Positions 10,663 through 34,359 of a DNA stretch of 64,000 nt are shown here, in pieces. The notes under the pieces were generated by a model, which was not told the origin of the DNA, did not search any database, and saw only the letters and a list, made by a program, of their open reading frames with translations. The position numbers and the translations under genes are program-made. The stretch lies in NCBI RefSeq assembly GCF_002775205.1, contig NC_036450.1:26190288-26254287 (forward strand). Reading direction: 5' to 3'. The DNA comes from Xiphophorus maculatus. Taxonomy: Eukaryota > Chordata > Actinopteri > Cyprinodontiformes > Poeciliidae. Each line of letters opens with the position of its first letter. Position 1 is the first letter of the stretch.

Positions 10663-12411
10663 TGAATTTTTTATGCTATGAAGTAAACAAAGCCTCGACA
10701 TAAATAAGGAGCTACTGTAGCTATGGGAACGTCAAGAAAGTCACTGAATCCATTTAGGTCATTTTTGTTCCCCAAGACAAAAAATGGCAAAAACTAAACC
10801 AAATAATTATAATCAGAACATACAGTTATAGTACAGTTATAACGTTAAGGAGGCAGCTAAAAGCTAGCACACCGCGCTAACAGAAGCAGAAGGCTCAATG
10901 CTGCTATCATTCTGTGCTAGTTAAAGTTTGAGTGATATTGTGGTCAATTATACAAACTCATGAATGACATTGAAAGTCCTGAAACTATGTTGTGTTGCGA
11001 CTTCAGTCATGGAATCAGGCCCATTTTTATACTTCTGTACTACAGTGGGGTTTTTTTAATCACTCTGTTCCCACCTCGTCAAAGGTTCAAGAGGAATGTT
11101 ACACCAGTCTGGACATCTGCACTGTGGCTCGGACAAACCCCGATGCCATCGGAGAGGTGGTGCAGGTTCCCACTCACTTCCCCAACAGGTGAGCTCAGAC
11201 ATCCGTCAGTAAGACATAATGAAGCCACAACTGTAACAATACTGAGCAAAACTTAGTTATCTGATATCTTACCCCAGACTCATGTAAGTCAAACAGATTC
11301 CACATGTCAATTTTTTTTATCTTCTTTTGTTGCATGACTGTCAGTTTTATTTACATTACGTAGCATTAAGAGTTACAGGAGTTTACATAAGCAGAGAGTT
11401 CTCTGACTATTCCAATGTGTGCCTGGCAACAGAAAAGACCAACTACAAAACTAAATCACACCAACACACATCTGAGGAGCGCCATTTTGGTTGTAGCCAG
11501 TTGGGGTCACTGTTTGCACAGTTTGTCTGAGCATCATCCAAGATCCATATGAACAACAGACTGCAAACAACAGAACAACTCAGAGAAATATGGCAGGGGG
11601 GAATGAAACTGTGAAAAATGTAATACAATGAACATGTTTTCTACTTGACATATTTACAAAATACTTTCTGCTGTGTTTTATGCTTAAGTTTCTGCTAGTT
11701 AAGCTCACTAGCAAAAACATTTAAATGTTGTCTTTAAAGCAACATTTAAAGTTGCTTTAAACTTTAAATGTTGCTGAAAAGACAACATTTAAAGCTGCAG
11801 TGTAAGGCTTTTATAAAGCAATATATTACTGTAATTATTACTGTATTTGTTGAAACAAGTATGGTGTGAGACAGACACAATATTGACACAATATTCATAT
11901 TTTCAGTTTATTCAAAAACTTTTGAAAACCAGGCATCTTTTTAGCTCCACTTCACAATTTTGCTCTACTTTATGTCGGTGTGACTAATAAAACGCCTGAT
12001 ACAGTGAAGTTCACATTTGCAACCTGACAAACTGTGGAAGAGTTGAATGGGCATGAAGACTTTTTGCAAACCACCTCGTGACCCTGAGTCTGCATTGTCT
12101 GCTGAAACCATAGGTACTACAGCACGCTGCTGCAGACGCTGCAGGCCTGCGACGAGCAGACGGTGTCAGCGGTGAGGACCGGGGTCATGACCCGCCTGGG
12201 GCCCGACATGGAGAGCTTCCTGCAGCTCGTCCAGAACAAGCCCTGCACCCCCAGCTCCGACTCCGCAGCATTCAGCAACCCGGCCAGCTGGAAGAACATG
12301 CCCGTGTTCAACATCCAGCCCGGCTTCAGGGGTCGCGACCCCACCCACCTGTTTGCCAAGAGATCAGCGGACACCCAGGGGAATGAGGGAGGGGCCCACG
12401 CTGACGAGTAG
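8624..12411 (+). CDS. stc1: Stanniocalcin-1, complete secreted glycoprotein hormone
   Basis: Five exons (8624-8741, 9563-9705, 9777-9884, 11085-11188, 12114-12411) sum to 771 bp: 256 codons and TAG. Residues 1-18 form a signal peptide ([17 protein letters not shown]), followed by a short pro-segment ending PRRARF. The core carries all 11 cysteines expected of a mature stanniocalcin-1, starting at C45 and ending at KPCTP, the last being the usual inter-subunit disulfide position. ENSTC at N62 is the conserved N-glycosylation site. The [14 protein letters not shown] and RLGPDMESF blocks match STC1. The C-terminus lacks the His-rich tail typical of STC2. In fish STC is made in the corpuscles of Stannius and lowers gill and gut calcium uptake. 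Intron 3 has a slightly weak donor (GTTCGT); the other donors are standard. The paralogue stc1l cannot be excluded from sequence alone. Confidence 0.93.
10596..10659. repeat. (AAT)n microsatellite in stc1 intron 3
   Basis: An uninterrupted run of about 21 ATA/AAT trinucleotides. Confidence 0.95.
11720..11793. repeat. 74-base nested perfect hairpin in stc1 intron 4
   Basis: Outer arms 11720-11735 (TTTAAATGTTGTCTTT) and 11778-11793 pair perfectly over 16 bp. Inner arms 11739-11752 (GCAACATTTAAAGT) and 11761-11774 pair over 14 bp. They are separated by a 3x3 internal loop and closed by an 8-base loop. A MITE-like segment (GCTGCAGTGTAAGG) begins directly after it. Confidence 0.85.
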
Positions 12412-12755
12412 ATGGCAAAGATCAGAACAAAAAAGATTGTTGTGTTGTAATTTGGGGGATTTTTTTGACTCTCTTAGGTCATCCACCAGGTAACTGATGT
12501 GATCTTGTTACATCATAATACTCTTATTACAATTGATATTTATTGTCCTAAATTAATTTATTAGGCTGCCATGGTGGTATGTTTAAATTAGCCAGAGGAT
12601 AAGAAGCAGGGTGAGGCGTTCATGCTGGTCATGGAGCTTTTCACTGCCTCGTTTTACTGCTCTACAAATCACTTTACAAGCTGTTTGTTATGTTGAAAAA
12701 ATGTTTAAATGTCCATCAAAATGTGGGATTCAAGTTGGTTTGTTGGAAAATTAGA

Positions 12756-12761
12756 AATAAA
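12756..12761 (+). terminator. stc1 poly(A) signal
   Basis: AATAAA 345 bases after the stc1 stop codon; the first canonical signal in the 3' flank. Confidence 0.6.
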
Positions 12762-12769
12762 TGCGCTGA

Positions 12770-13297
12770 TATAAATTTGACTGGATTATTTCCACTGAAT
12801 GTTTTTCATAACATTCACACTGGCAAAAAAAAAAGAACCGTATGTTTATAAGAAGTTTATTATTTTTCTATGTCAGCCATGTTTGGGCTAAAACAGGTTG
12901 ATAAGAGCACAACGTCCACACATTTACCTGCATTTTCTAATTATACAGAATTCACACTTAAAAACATGTAGCAACTTAGTTTTACCAGAAAATGTGCAGA
13001 AATATTTCTGAATCCAGGCAGATTTATGCTCTTACAACATTCTCAGCTATTGTATAAACGCTTTTCTTTTACTATCAAAGAAGCTAAGCTAATCTCATGT
13101 ACTTGCGGACATCTGCCACCAGGTGACGTACAAACTGTTTCACTGTCAGTCATTGCACGTCCTATTCATTGTTTTCTTCATTAAAATGAGGTATTAACAG
13201 ACGTGCTGAGTTGGCAGATCTCAGGATTCTCTGTGATGAAAAAAATCACAGGTTTTAAGGCCCAGGCTGTTGGTAAATATAAATGATCTCTATAACA
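12770..13297. other. intergenic, no gene seen
   Basis: AT-rich sequence downstream of stc1 with no recognised coding frame or repeat. Confidence 0.45.
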
Positions 13298-13305
13298 TCT
13301 AGAGC

Positions 13306-13893
13306 ACATGTGTCAAACTCAAGGCCCGTGGGCCAAATCCGGCCCGCCATAGCTTTTTATGTGGCCCTCTAGATTCTAGACTAAACACTGCGTGTGCTTA
13401 AATATTATGTTTTCAATCAAATCAATGTAGTTTTTATCTGTTTACTGCCAAATTATATCAATCAGTCACTCCAGTGTTTTGAGAATTATCATGAAAATTC
13501 ACACAAAATCAACAAATCCCCACTTTTTTGTGCTAATACATAATTTGCAGATTATGTATGCCTCAGTCTTAATTGATGTCAGATTATAGACCATAATCGA
13601 CACAGCAAGTAATAAAAAGTCGCATTTATTGTTATAAATAAGTGCAAATATTGCAAATATTTCCAAATTAGTACCACAAACACTTTGATCTTTATTACAA
13701 AAATCACAAAAAGAATCACGGAATCCTGGAGGGACTGGAAAGATGTTCAATAATATTATTTAATTTTAAGAATTAATTGATATTTTAACAGTTTGTGTAT
13801 GGGTTTTATCAATACATTCTGGCACAACAGGCCCTTTTAGAGCATTCATGATCTTGATTTGGCCCAAAACGAAAATGAGTTTGACACCGCTGA
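13306..13893. mobile_element. hAT-type MITE with 8-bp target duplication
   Basis: The 588-bp element is flanked by perfect copies of TCTAGAGC at 13298-13305 and 13894-13901. Its ends are inverted: left GTGTCAAACTCAAGGCC, right GAAAATGAGTTTGACAC. Inner arms carry GGCCAAATCCGGCCC and TTTGGCCCAAA. An 8-bp duplication around TCTAGA and GTGTCAAACTC-type termini are characteristic of hAT (Charlie-like) non-autonomous elements. No transposase frame is present. Confidence 0.85.
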
Positions 13894-13901
13894 TCTAGAG
13901 C

Positions 13902-15100
13902 AATATTAGCCTCCTGTATTAATAAAGCAAAAGTTAAACAACAATTTCCATTTTCAGGAAGGACTGATGTACAAACACATATCATTATACCTCTTCTGAT
14001 TTTACACTTCTGACATTGTTCAAGTCAACTTCCTCTGTAGAAAATTCTAAAAATATATAATCAGAAATCACTATATATATAAATATACAAACAAATTATA
14101 TGAAAGACATTTATAGGACAACGATTAAGCCAAAGTGAAAAAAATTGATTCACTTTGGAATCACTTCATGTAGAAATGACTCAGCAACTTTTTGCTGTCT
14201 GATTTTTTTTTTCATTTCTCTGTTAAAATATGTGGAGGTTCTTATTTAAGGACGCCTGTACGTCACAGACTCTGTCAGCCTTTTATTTAAACATTGGAAC
14301 TGCTTTAAAAGTGTCTCTGCAGCCTGCTGGGAACACCAGAACATTGAAAAGAAATGAAAATATTGTGTAAAAGTGCAATATTTTTAGCCAGTCATTTCAG
14401 AAATTGAAAATGTCATTTGATAGAGATTCATTAAAGAGTAAAATATTCCTTTTTTTTTCATTTTAGCGATTATGACTGACAGGTAAAGAAAACCCAAAAT
14501 TCAGTGTCTCAGAAAGTAAGAATATCACATCAAACACAGAAAAATATATGTAGATGAACATTTATAACATTTCTCACAAATGAATTTAACCGAATCCATA
14601 AAGAAATGCAGCTGCCCTGACAGTGACATGTGTGAAGAAGAAATATGTGACACCTCTGTCCAGGCAGGTTTGGCGCTCAACTGAAGGTGCAAACTGACCC
14701 CACGCCGGCGCTCACTCAGCCATCGGTTGCCGTAGGCAACAACTGACCCATGATGGCTTCTCACCACCATGTTATGGCCCATTACCCCCCTCTCTTCCCT
14801 GGGGGGGCGTCCATCTTTCCTTCCATACCTTGGGCCAGGGCTTGCTGACAGGAAGGTGGGCAGCCGCGTTTCCAGGAATCCCATCAGTGTAACAGCAGGC
14901 TGCTCTGTGTGTTCACTGAAGCGATGGGAGCCACAGCATCACTAATGAAGCAGAGTTCAGGCTGCGGGGACGCTGAGCTGTTCCAGTTAAAGTGTAACTC
15001 AGCTCAATAGCATCATGGAGCCAGCTAAAGCTTCCTGATTTCACTGGAATCAAAGCCTGGAGGAGACATCTCCCATTTTACTCTGACTTCCTCAGGGCAG
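13902..15100. other. intergenic, no gene seen
   Basis: Mostly AT-rich. A GC-richer patch at 14640-14900 contains a G-run and a 119-codon minus-strand open frame with no recognisable domain. I do not call it a gene. Confidence 0.4.
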
Positions 15101-15107
15101 CAGGCCC

Positions 15108-15365
15108 TTTAAACCTGCAGTATGTAACTTTCATAAAAATATGTTGTTTTTTCCCACATACTGTCACCACATCCTCACCGTTTAATAAGAGATGAATAAT
15201 CCATGAAAAGATCATTGTCCTCCACCTCCTCCCTGAGCTGCTACTGTCATCTGAAGACCAAAAGCCACCAATCAGGGCCAGGATGAGGGTCTTAGTGTTG
15301 TCGATCAATCTCATGTACTTGCTACTAAATGTGCTAATGGTGGAGAAACAACTTACTGTTACAGA
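15108..15365 (+). repeat. MITE family A fragment (CTGCAGTATGTAACTTT ends)
   Basis: Begins CTGCAGTATGTAACTTTCAT and carries the family interior CCAATCAGGGCCAGGATGAGG then GTCTTAGTGTTGTCGATCAA. The same interior is seen at 23160-23215 and related ends at 22975, 23590, 32180 and 32430. The right end is missing. Confidence 0.55.
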
Positions 15366-16480
15366 AAAACCGTCGGTCTCCAAGCTAACTAGCCTGACCT
15401 CTGGGAGAAGGCAGAGGAGCTTTATTGTTTAGCTTTAGTCCTTGTCTTTATTCAGGCACCACTTGCTCTCTGCCATACATGGAAACTTCATTGCTGTGAA
15501 ACGTATTTGCCCACTACTGATTTTTTTTGTTTGTTTTGGGGAGTTTTGTCACTGACTGTATTTCCATTCACCATAAAATTGCACAAAGTCTGGACCTGCA
15601 GTCAGCTGACAATCTATGGCAAGTGCCAATGAAAAACCAAACAACAAAACCTACTCAACTTGCAACGTGATGAAATGTGAAAAAGTTCAAAACTTTTCAG
15701 GGGACAAAACTATGAAACACTGTGAAATAAACAAAAAATGAAATATTTGTCTTGCAGAGGTAAAACTAACTAGAAATTCCCATGAATAAATAAGATCTTC
15801 CCAGTTCATGCTAAGACACCTTGCTGTACTAGTATTAAAACACATGGACATTGCACAAACTTCAGCCGTTAATTTCGCTATTTTTACTATTTTACTCTGA
15901 ATTCCTACATGTCTCAGTTTTATAGTTTGCTGAGGTTCCTGCCACAGCACTTCCTCTGGTAGTAACTCAGCCTTTCATGGCAGTCTGAGAGCTCTGAGGG
16001 ATGAAATTGATGCCAGGACTGCAGCAAACAGGAAGAAGAGCTCAGCATGAGGCTGCAGCTTAACACACACAGCAGTGGACTGTCAGGCCGGGGGGCTGCA
16101 GAGGAAATAAAATGTCACAGACTGGAGCACATGATGGACGATCTCCCACGTTCCTCTTTATGGGAGAAAAGAAAGTGTGGAGCTACAAAAAGGCTATTTA
16201 ACAATCATCGGGGAGAAGAAGCAGAGCAGTAGAGCAGTTAGATAAAAAAAAAAACGGACTGTGTGACAGTGGAACTCTGCTTCTTGCAGTTTGCCTTCTT
16301 GGAGCCGACACACACATTGAGAGAGTTTCTGCTGAGGGTAAAAAGCCCTCAAAGTTTATTCCTGAGAATCACACCCACACTACAAATAGCAGCTTGTACA
16401 ACAATCATCAGTGTTTCCATCACAAACGTGCCGTCTATATTCTCACAAAAAAAAAAAAACACACACACACACCCATAAGC
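15366..16480. other. intergenic with Tc1-like scraps
   Basis: Near 15663-15695 the sequence GAAATGTGAAAAAGTTCAAA resembles the terminal region of fish Tc1-like transposons. A (CA)n run lies at 16449-16472. No gene is supported. Confidence 0.35.
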
Positions 16481-16486
16481 TTGTTT

Positions 16487-17030
16487 ACACAAGTCACTAA
16501 AAATCATGGCAGCGACGGATGTAAACAGTTACTTGAAATATCTTCATAATTCAGCCATGGTGCCAGCACTGGAGCAACAAGCCCCGGCTCCTTGGGAGCT
16601 GCACTTTTTGGAAATTGTAGTCTGCGATTTTACAGAGGAATTATGGATTCAACAAGTTAGAGTGACACATAACTTTTTATGAACTGTGAGTTGCTGTGAG
16701 AGCTCTGGTGGAACCAGCTGCACGTTATTTGAATAATTAAGTAATTAAATAAATAAACAAACTATCACTTTCCTGCCATTCCTCATTGTAGTTTTCTCCA
16801 GTAGTAACATCCGGCTGTTGATCATGTGACTCCTGTAATGCAAATAAAAATGTTCCCATTGCAGTCTTGCTAAGTACATCTACTTTAATACGGCTAAAAA
16901 AAAACCATCTCCTCCTACCACAAATCTATTATATATGTGAGTTCTTTTTAAATTGGCGTGTTTTCATTAAGCAAACTGATTTTCGTAATGCCAATTGGAG
17001 CAATTCTATGTTTGTTTTCTGCTTGCAGGA
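16487..17030. repeat. partial MITE of the GCTGCGTTTCCATT family
   Basis: GATGTAAACAGTTACTTGAAAT with TTCATAATTCAGCCATGG matches the copy at about 800-860. GTTTTCATTAAGCAAACTGA near 16965 matches the subterminal part of the copy at 47000. The termini are decayed. Confidence 0.4.
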
Positions 17031-17124
17031 GACACCATAATCATGGTCCAAGACTTGAGGACAAGACTTGGCTAAACCGTATTGATAAAAGGAAACTTAA
17101 GCCGAAACTTACAAAAATATTCAG

Positions 17125-17364
17125 ATGATATTCAGTCCTTATGAAAGACGGACAAGAGGCAGAGATCTGGTGGAGCGCTTTGAGTCGTGGTGCGAGATCA
17201 ATCATCTCAGCCTCAATGTGAAGAAAACAGGAGATGATTGTAAACTTCTAGAGAAATATAAGGAATATAAATACTGCGGTGTTCATCTGGACAACAGACT
17301 GGACTGGACAACTGTGAAGCATCAACAAGAAGGAACAGAGCAGGCTGTACTGGGGAAACTTTAG
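17125..17364 (+). mobile_element. LINE (Rex/CR1-type) reverse transcriptase remnant
   Basis: The open frame reads RFESWCEINHLSLNVKKTG followed by KEYKYCGVHLDNRLDWT. These are the FxxWCxxNxLxLNxxKT and YKYLGVxLDxxLDW blocks found after the YADD box in fish non-LTR retrotransposons. The catalytic YADD box itself is not present. Short 5'-truncated or deleted fragment. Confidence 0.75.
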
Positions 17365-17534
17365 GTGCTTCAGTGTTTGCAGCAGTTGGTGTAGCAGCAT
17401 CAAGCCAGGGACGTTAGGTGTATCAACACCAGCTCTGCTTAGTCTACTTTAACCTAACTCCAGTCCGTTTGGCTGGATTCTGGTCACCATCCTGAACTCT
17501 TGTGTGGTTCGAATGCGTATGTGAACACCGTGTG

Positions 17535-18650
17535 ATCGGTAGAGGTGGGCAAATTGATACAAAACATCGACAATACCAATACCAAGTCGGTATCGGTATC
17601 AGATCGATCCTCGCGTGGTGAGATTAATACTTTAGTTCCGGGTTTCTAATTTGTAATTTACTTTATTTTTAGTACTTTTTATCAAATCGACCTAAAAATA
17701 AAAATAAAAAAGTTTTGTTTTGATTTATTCTGTCTCACACCATACTTGTTTCTCTAACAAGAGAAATGGCTCATGATCTTTTATCAAAGACAAAAGAGAA
17801 ATCCTACAACCGCTAAAATCTGACATCACTCCATTGTTGTTTACATTTTGCAAAGGAAGTTGGGGGTCAGTGTCTTCTTCAGAGGTTTTTGTGTTGTTTC
17901 CTTCGGTGGTTTTGGTGCAGCGCCACCACAGACTGAGAGAGGAGTAACAGGTTTTCAATGGTTTTGGTTTGTTTGATACAGGAAAGAGAACCAGAGCAGC
18001 TGGAAATGGAACAGATGTTGCACATTTAGTCTCCAGTTGAGCAAAATCTACATAAACCAGGTCAATAGACAAAAATTAAATGAAATTAAAGAAAAAAATG
18101 TTTTGGTATTTGAGAGGAAATGACTCCAATGACTCATATTTAGCTTTAGGTTAAAACGAATGTTAGAATAATTATGTTTTGTTATCATTCTTACATAAGT
18201 AGTTACCAGTTTGTTTTTCATTTAAAGGTTTAGTATTCACACCCCAGAGAGGAGGAATTTGTTAAACCGTGTGAAAGACAAAACTTGCTTTTTCCCTAAA
18301 CCTTGAAGCTGCAGCTGCTTCTTATCTTAGGATACTCCTTAAACTGCTTGTGTGTAGAATGTAGTTCTTCCTTGTTTCAGAATAGCCATTCTTTGATTTA
18401 TCACTCTCCCACATTTCACTCTTGACTCCCTTCTTTCTCCTGCTTAATAAAAAGACAGGCTCTGCTGCAGGGAGGCAGAAGGCACGGTAACCACCTTGGA
18501 GAAGTGGTTTCTATGTTTTCTCCTTCTGTAGAAGCTTGGTTGAAAACTCATAAATGTTGTCTGTGGTTTTTTCTTTGTATTTAGGTAAACAAAATACCTA
18601 TCAACGAACAAAAATGAAAACAAGACATGCTTTTCAACATTGGTTTGACA
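17535..18650. other. repeat-rich intergenic DNA downstream of fgfr1b
   Basis: CGGTATCGGTATCAGATCGATCC at 17588-17610 resembles a common fish DNA-transposon end. About 17710-17830 (TCTGTCTCACACCATACTTG) is the inverse of sequence at 11850-11880, so it belongs to a dispersed family. No gene seen. Confidence 0.4.
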
Positions 18651-18654
18651 TCTT

Positions 18655-18672
18655 TTTAATATTGTTTTTAAT
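18655..18672 (-). terminator. possible fgfr1b poly(A) signals
   Basis: Two ATTAAA hexamers on the minus strand (18672-18667 and 18660-18655) about 600 bases beyond the fgfr1b stop. They are suggestive only. Confidence 0.3.
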
Positions 18673-19265
18673 ACTGTCCTTTAGTTATTTTACATCCAAC
18701 TTAAAGCTCATTGTTTAACAGTAGCAGCCCATGGAGAATAAGTGCAATATGTATTATTTTGTTTTTTACAGAAAAACAAACAGAATAAATCAAAAAAGTA
18801 TGTTTCTGAGAGTATTTTATGCGTGATGAGTTATTCTGCTGAGGAGCAGGAATCCAACTGTACAAATAAAGAATAATAACTACACAGATTTATCAAAACA
18901 TGTTGCTGTCCACTTTTCTATCCATTCCACTTTATGTCACTGTAACACAACCAGACAGATACTCAACATGAAACAGACTAATGTGTACAATATTCACACA
19001 AAGTACATTATTATAGACACACGGGACAAATGTCCTCCTTCAGTGTCTGAGGTACGTCTTCTCCTTCTGTCCAAGCCGGACGCTGCGTTTCCTGTCTGAG
19101 GGAGTCCAGTTCAGTCCAGCTGGTCTTTACATCACACAGCAGTGAAACGGTTCGTCTGAGCTCCGTCGGTCACTCTGCCCGGCGGCCTCATCTGAGGCTG
19201 GACCGGGCTGCACAGGAAACAGGAAGTAAACGTTCCCAGGACGACGCCGTCGAGGTACGGTGAGC

Positions 19266-32904
<13,639 letters not shown>

Positions 32905-33299
32905 CAACTTACTGGGACTTTTGTGCTGCAGAGAGAGGAAAGAGATGATGAAATTAGATCACAATGAGATTCAATGTTCCTACTTTCTGCAGATTTTTCC
33001 AGTCTTGAGGCACAATGGGGTTTTTCAAAAACTTTAGGAACTCCTTTCGTTTTATGGAACAATGAAAATCTCATTTAGGTTGTGCAACACACAGACTTCT
33101 TCTGATTCTTTCAAGAAACGCTCAGATGCTCAAATGTCTCTGAGTCAATTCCCAGTAAAACCATTAAAACCAGAGGGTCTGTAGCTCAGCTGGTGCTGGT
33201 CAAGTATAAACTAATAGTGCATCAGCTGTTCATTTAGAATTTAAGTGCAAATTCTTAATGTCATTATTTATCTGGAGTAACTGTGACCACAGTCAGTGG

Positions 33300-34350
33300 T
33301 TTTTGTCACTATGGAAAAAAAGTTAGTCATTCACCATCTATGCACCATCATTCACCATCTATGCACCACAAATTTGGAACAAACTTCCAGAAAACTGTAA
33401 AACAGCTGAAACACTGACTTCCTTTAAATCTAGACTAAAAACCCACCTGTTTAGGATTGTATTTGAAATGTAATCAATTACAAATTTAATGATGGAACTT
33501 GACTTAATGTCATGGTCTGATTGTTGATTCTATATTGAAATTGCACAAAAATCCGTGAGGGACGATGGAGTCCCAGAGCGAAATTCCATGAAAGAGATGT
33601 ATGGAGCCTCGTGCCAGAAGGCCATTAAAATGCTGTCTACATCGTTTTAAACTGTGTGATTGTGAGTGAGAATAAAAACAGCAACAGGTATTTTGTTCCA
33701 TATAACACAGTAGGAGTGTAACAGGTAAACCTTTTATGGATGCAAACTCCACTAAAAACCCACCTGTTTAGGATTGTACTTGAAATGTAATCAATTACAA
33801 ATTTTATGATGGAACTTGACTCAATGTCGTGTTTTGATTGTTGATTCTATGTTGCATTGTGTTTCTGTGTTTGAAACACACAGAAATACAAAAGAACGAA
33901 TATACTGGCTGCATCAACACAGGGCAGGATAATATCTTGAATAGCATGAAATGCAATACAGTGAGATGATACAGTACTGAAAGCTCTTTCTACATAGATT
34001 TAATGGATCTATATGCACTGGATCATAACATACTTGATCGCATCTGCTTTCAGCACTGGGAACTCGTTAACATTGGATGATTTTAAATCTGGGAGAATAT
34101 GGTTCACAAAGAATTCAGTCAGATTCACCAGTTCATTGGCTTGTGTTATACCATGCTTCTGTGTCTGGGCTTTGGATGCCAACGATGTGACTAGATAGGT
34201 GGCTGCATCTTTGTGTTTCCAGTTCTGTCCAGGGTTCTTGGCATATTCTGACAGCATCGAGTTCACATAGCCAGAGAAGATGTAAAGCACTTTGAAATGC
34301 CTTGCTGCTGAAATGTGCTGCTATACAAATAAAATGTGATTGATCGATAA
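33300..34350 (+). mobile_element. L2-like LINE 3' end, rearranged and carrying foreign inserts
   Basis: Bases 33372-33473 encode IWNKLPENCKTAETL then FKSRLKTHLFRIVFEM and a stop, the conserved C-terminus of fish L2-type LINE ORF2. The 3' UTR follows. It is split by a 104-bp direct duplication (33434-33537 and 33751-33854) with 213 bases between, and then by an antisense cse1l fragment. It resumes at 34282 with the typical tail GTAAAGCACTTTGAAATGCC then CTATACAAATAAAATGTGAT. Confidence 0.7.
34021..34281 (-). pseudogene. cse1l: cse1l (exportin-2/CAS) retrocopy fragment
   Basis: The minus strand encodes 87 uninterrupted codons that match CSE1L, the export receptor that returns importin-alpha to the cytoplasm. 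Recognisable blocks are IFSGYVNSMLSEYAKNP, NWKHKDAATYLVTSLASK, AQTQKHGITQANELVNLT, EFFVNHILPDLKSSNVNEF and PVLKADAIKYVMI. The match starts and stops abruptly, with no AG acceptor before IFSG and no GT donor after YVMI. Human CSE1L averages about 39 codons per exon, so 87 intron-free codons most likely come from spliced mRNA. The fragment is antisense to, and embedded within, an L2-like 3' UTR. It has no start codon of its own and cannot make a working exportin. The frame is intact, which suggests a recent origin or chance preservation. Confidence 0.85.
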
Positions 34351-34359
34351 AAGCTGCCC

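Noticed and set aside
14525-14884. 119-codon minus-strand open frame
   Set aside because: No domain, no splice context and no similarity that I recognise.
33176-33250. Possible tRNA gene, with a good A box (TAGCTCAGCTGG)
   Set aside because: No B box, no cloverleaf and no anticodon arm follow.
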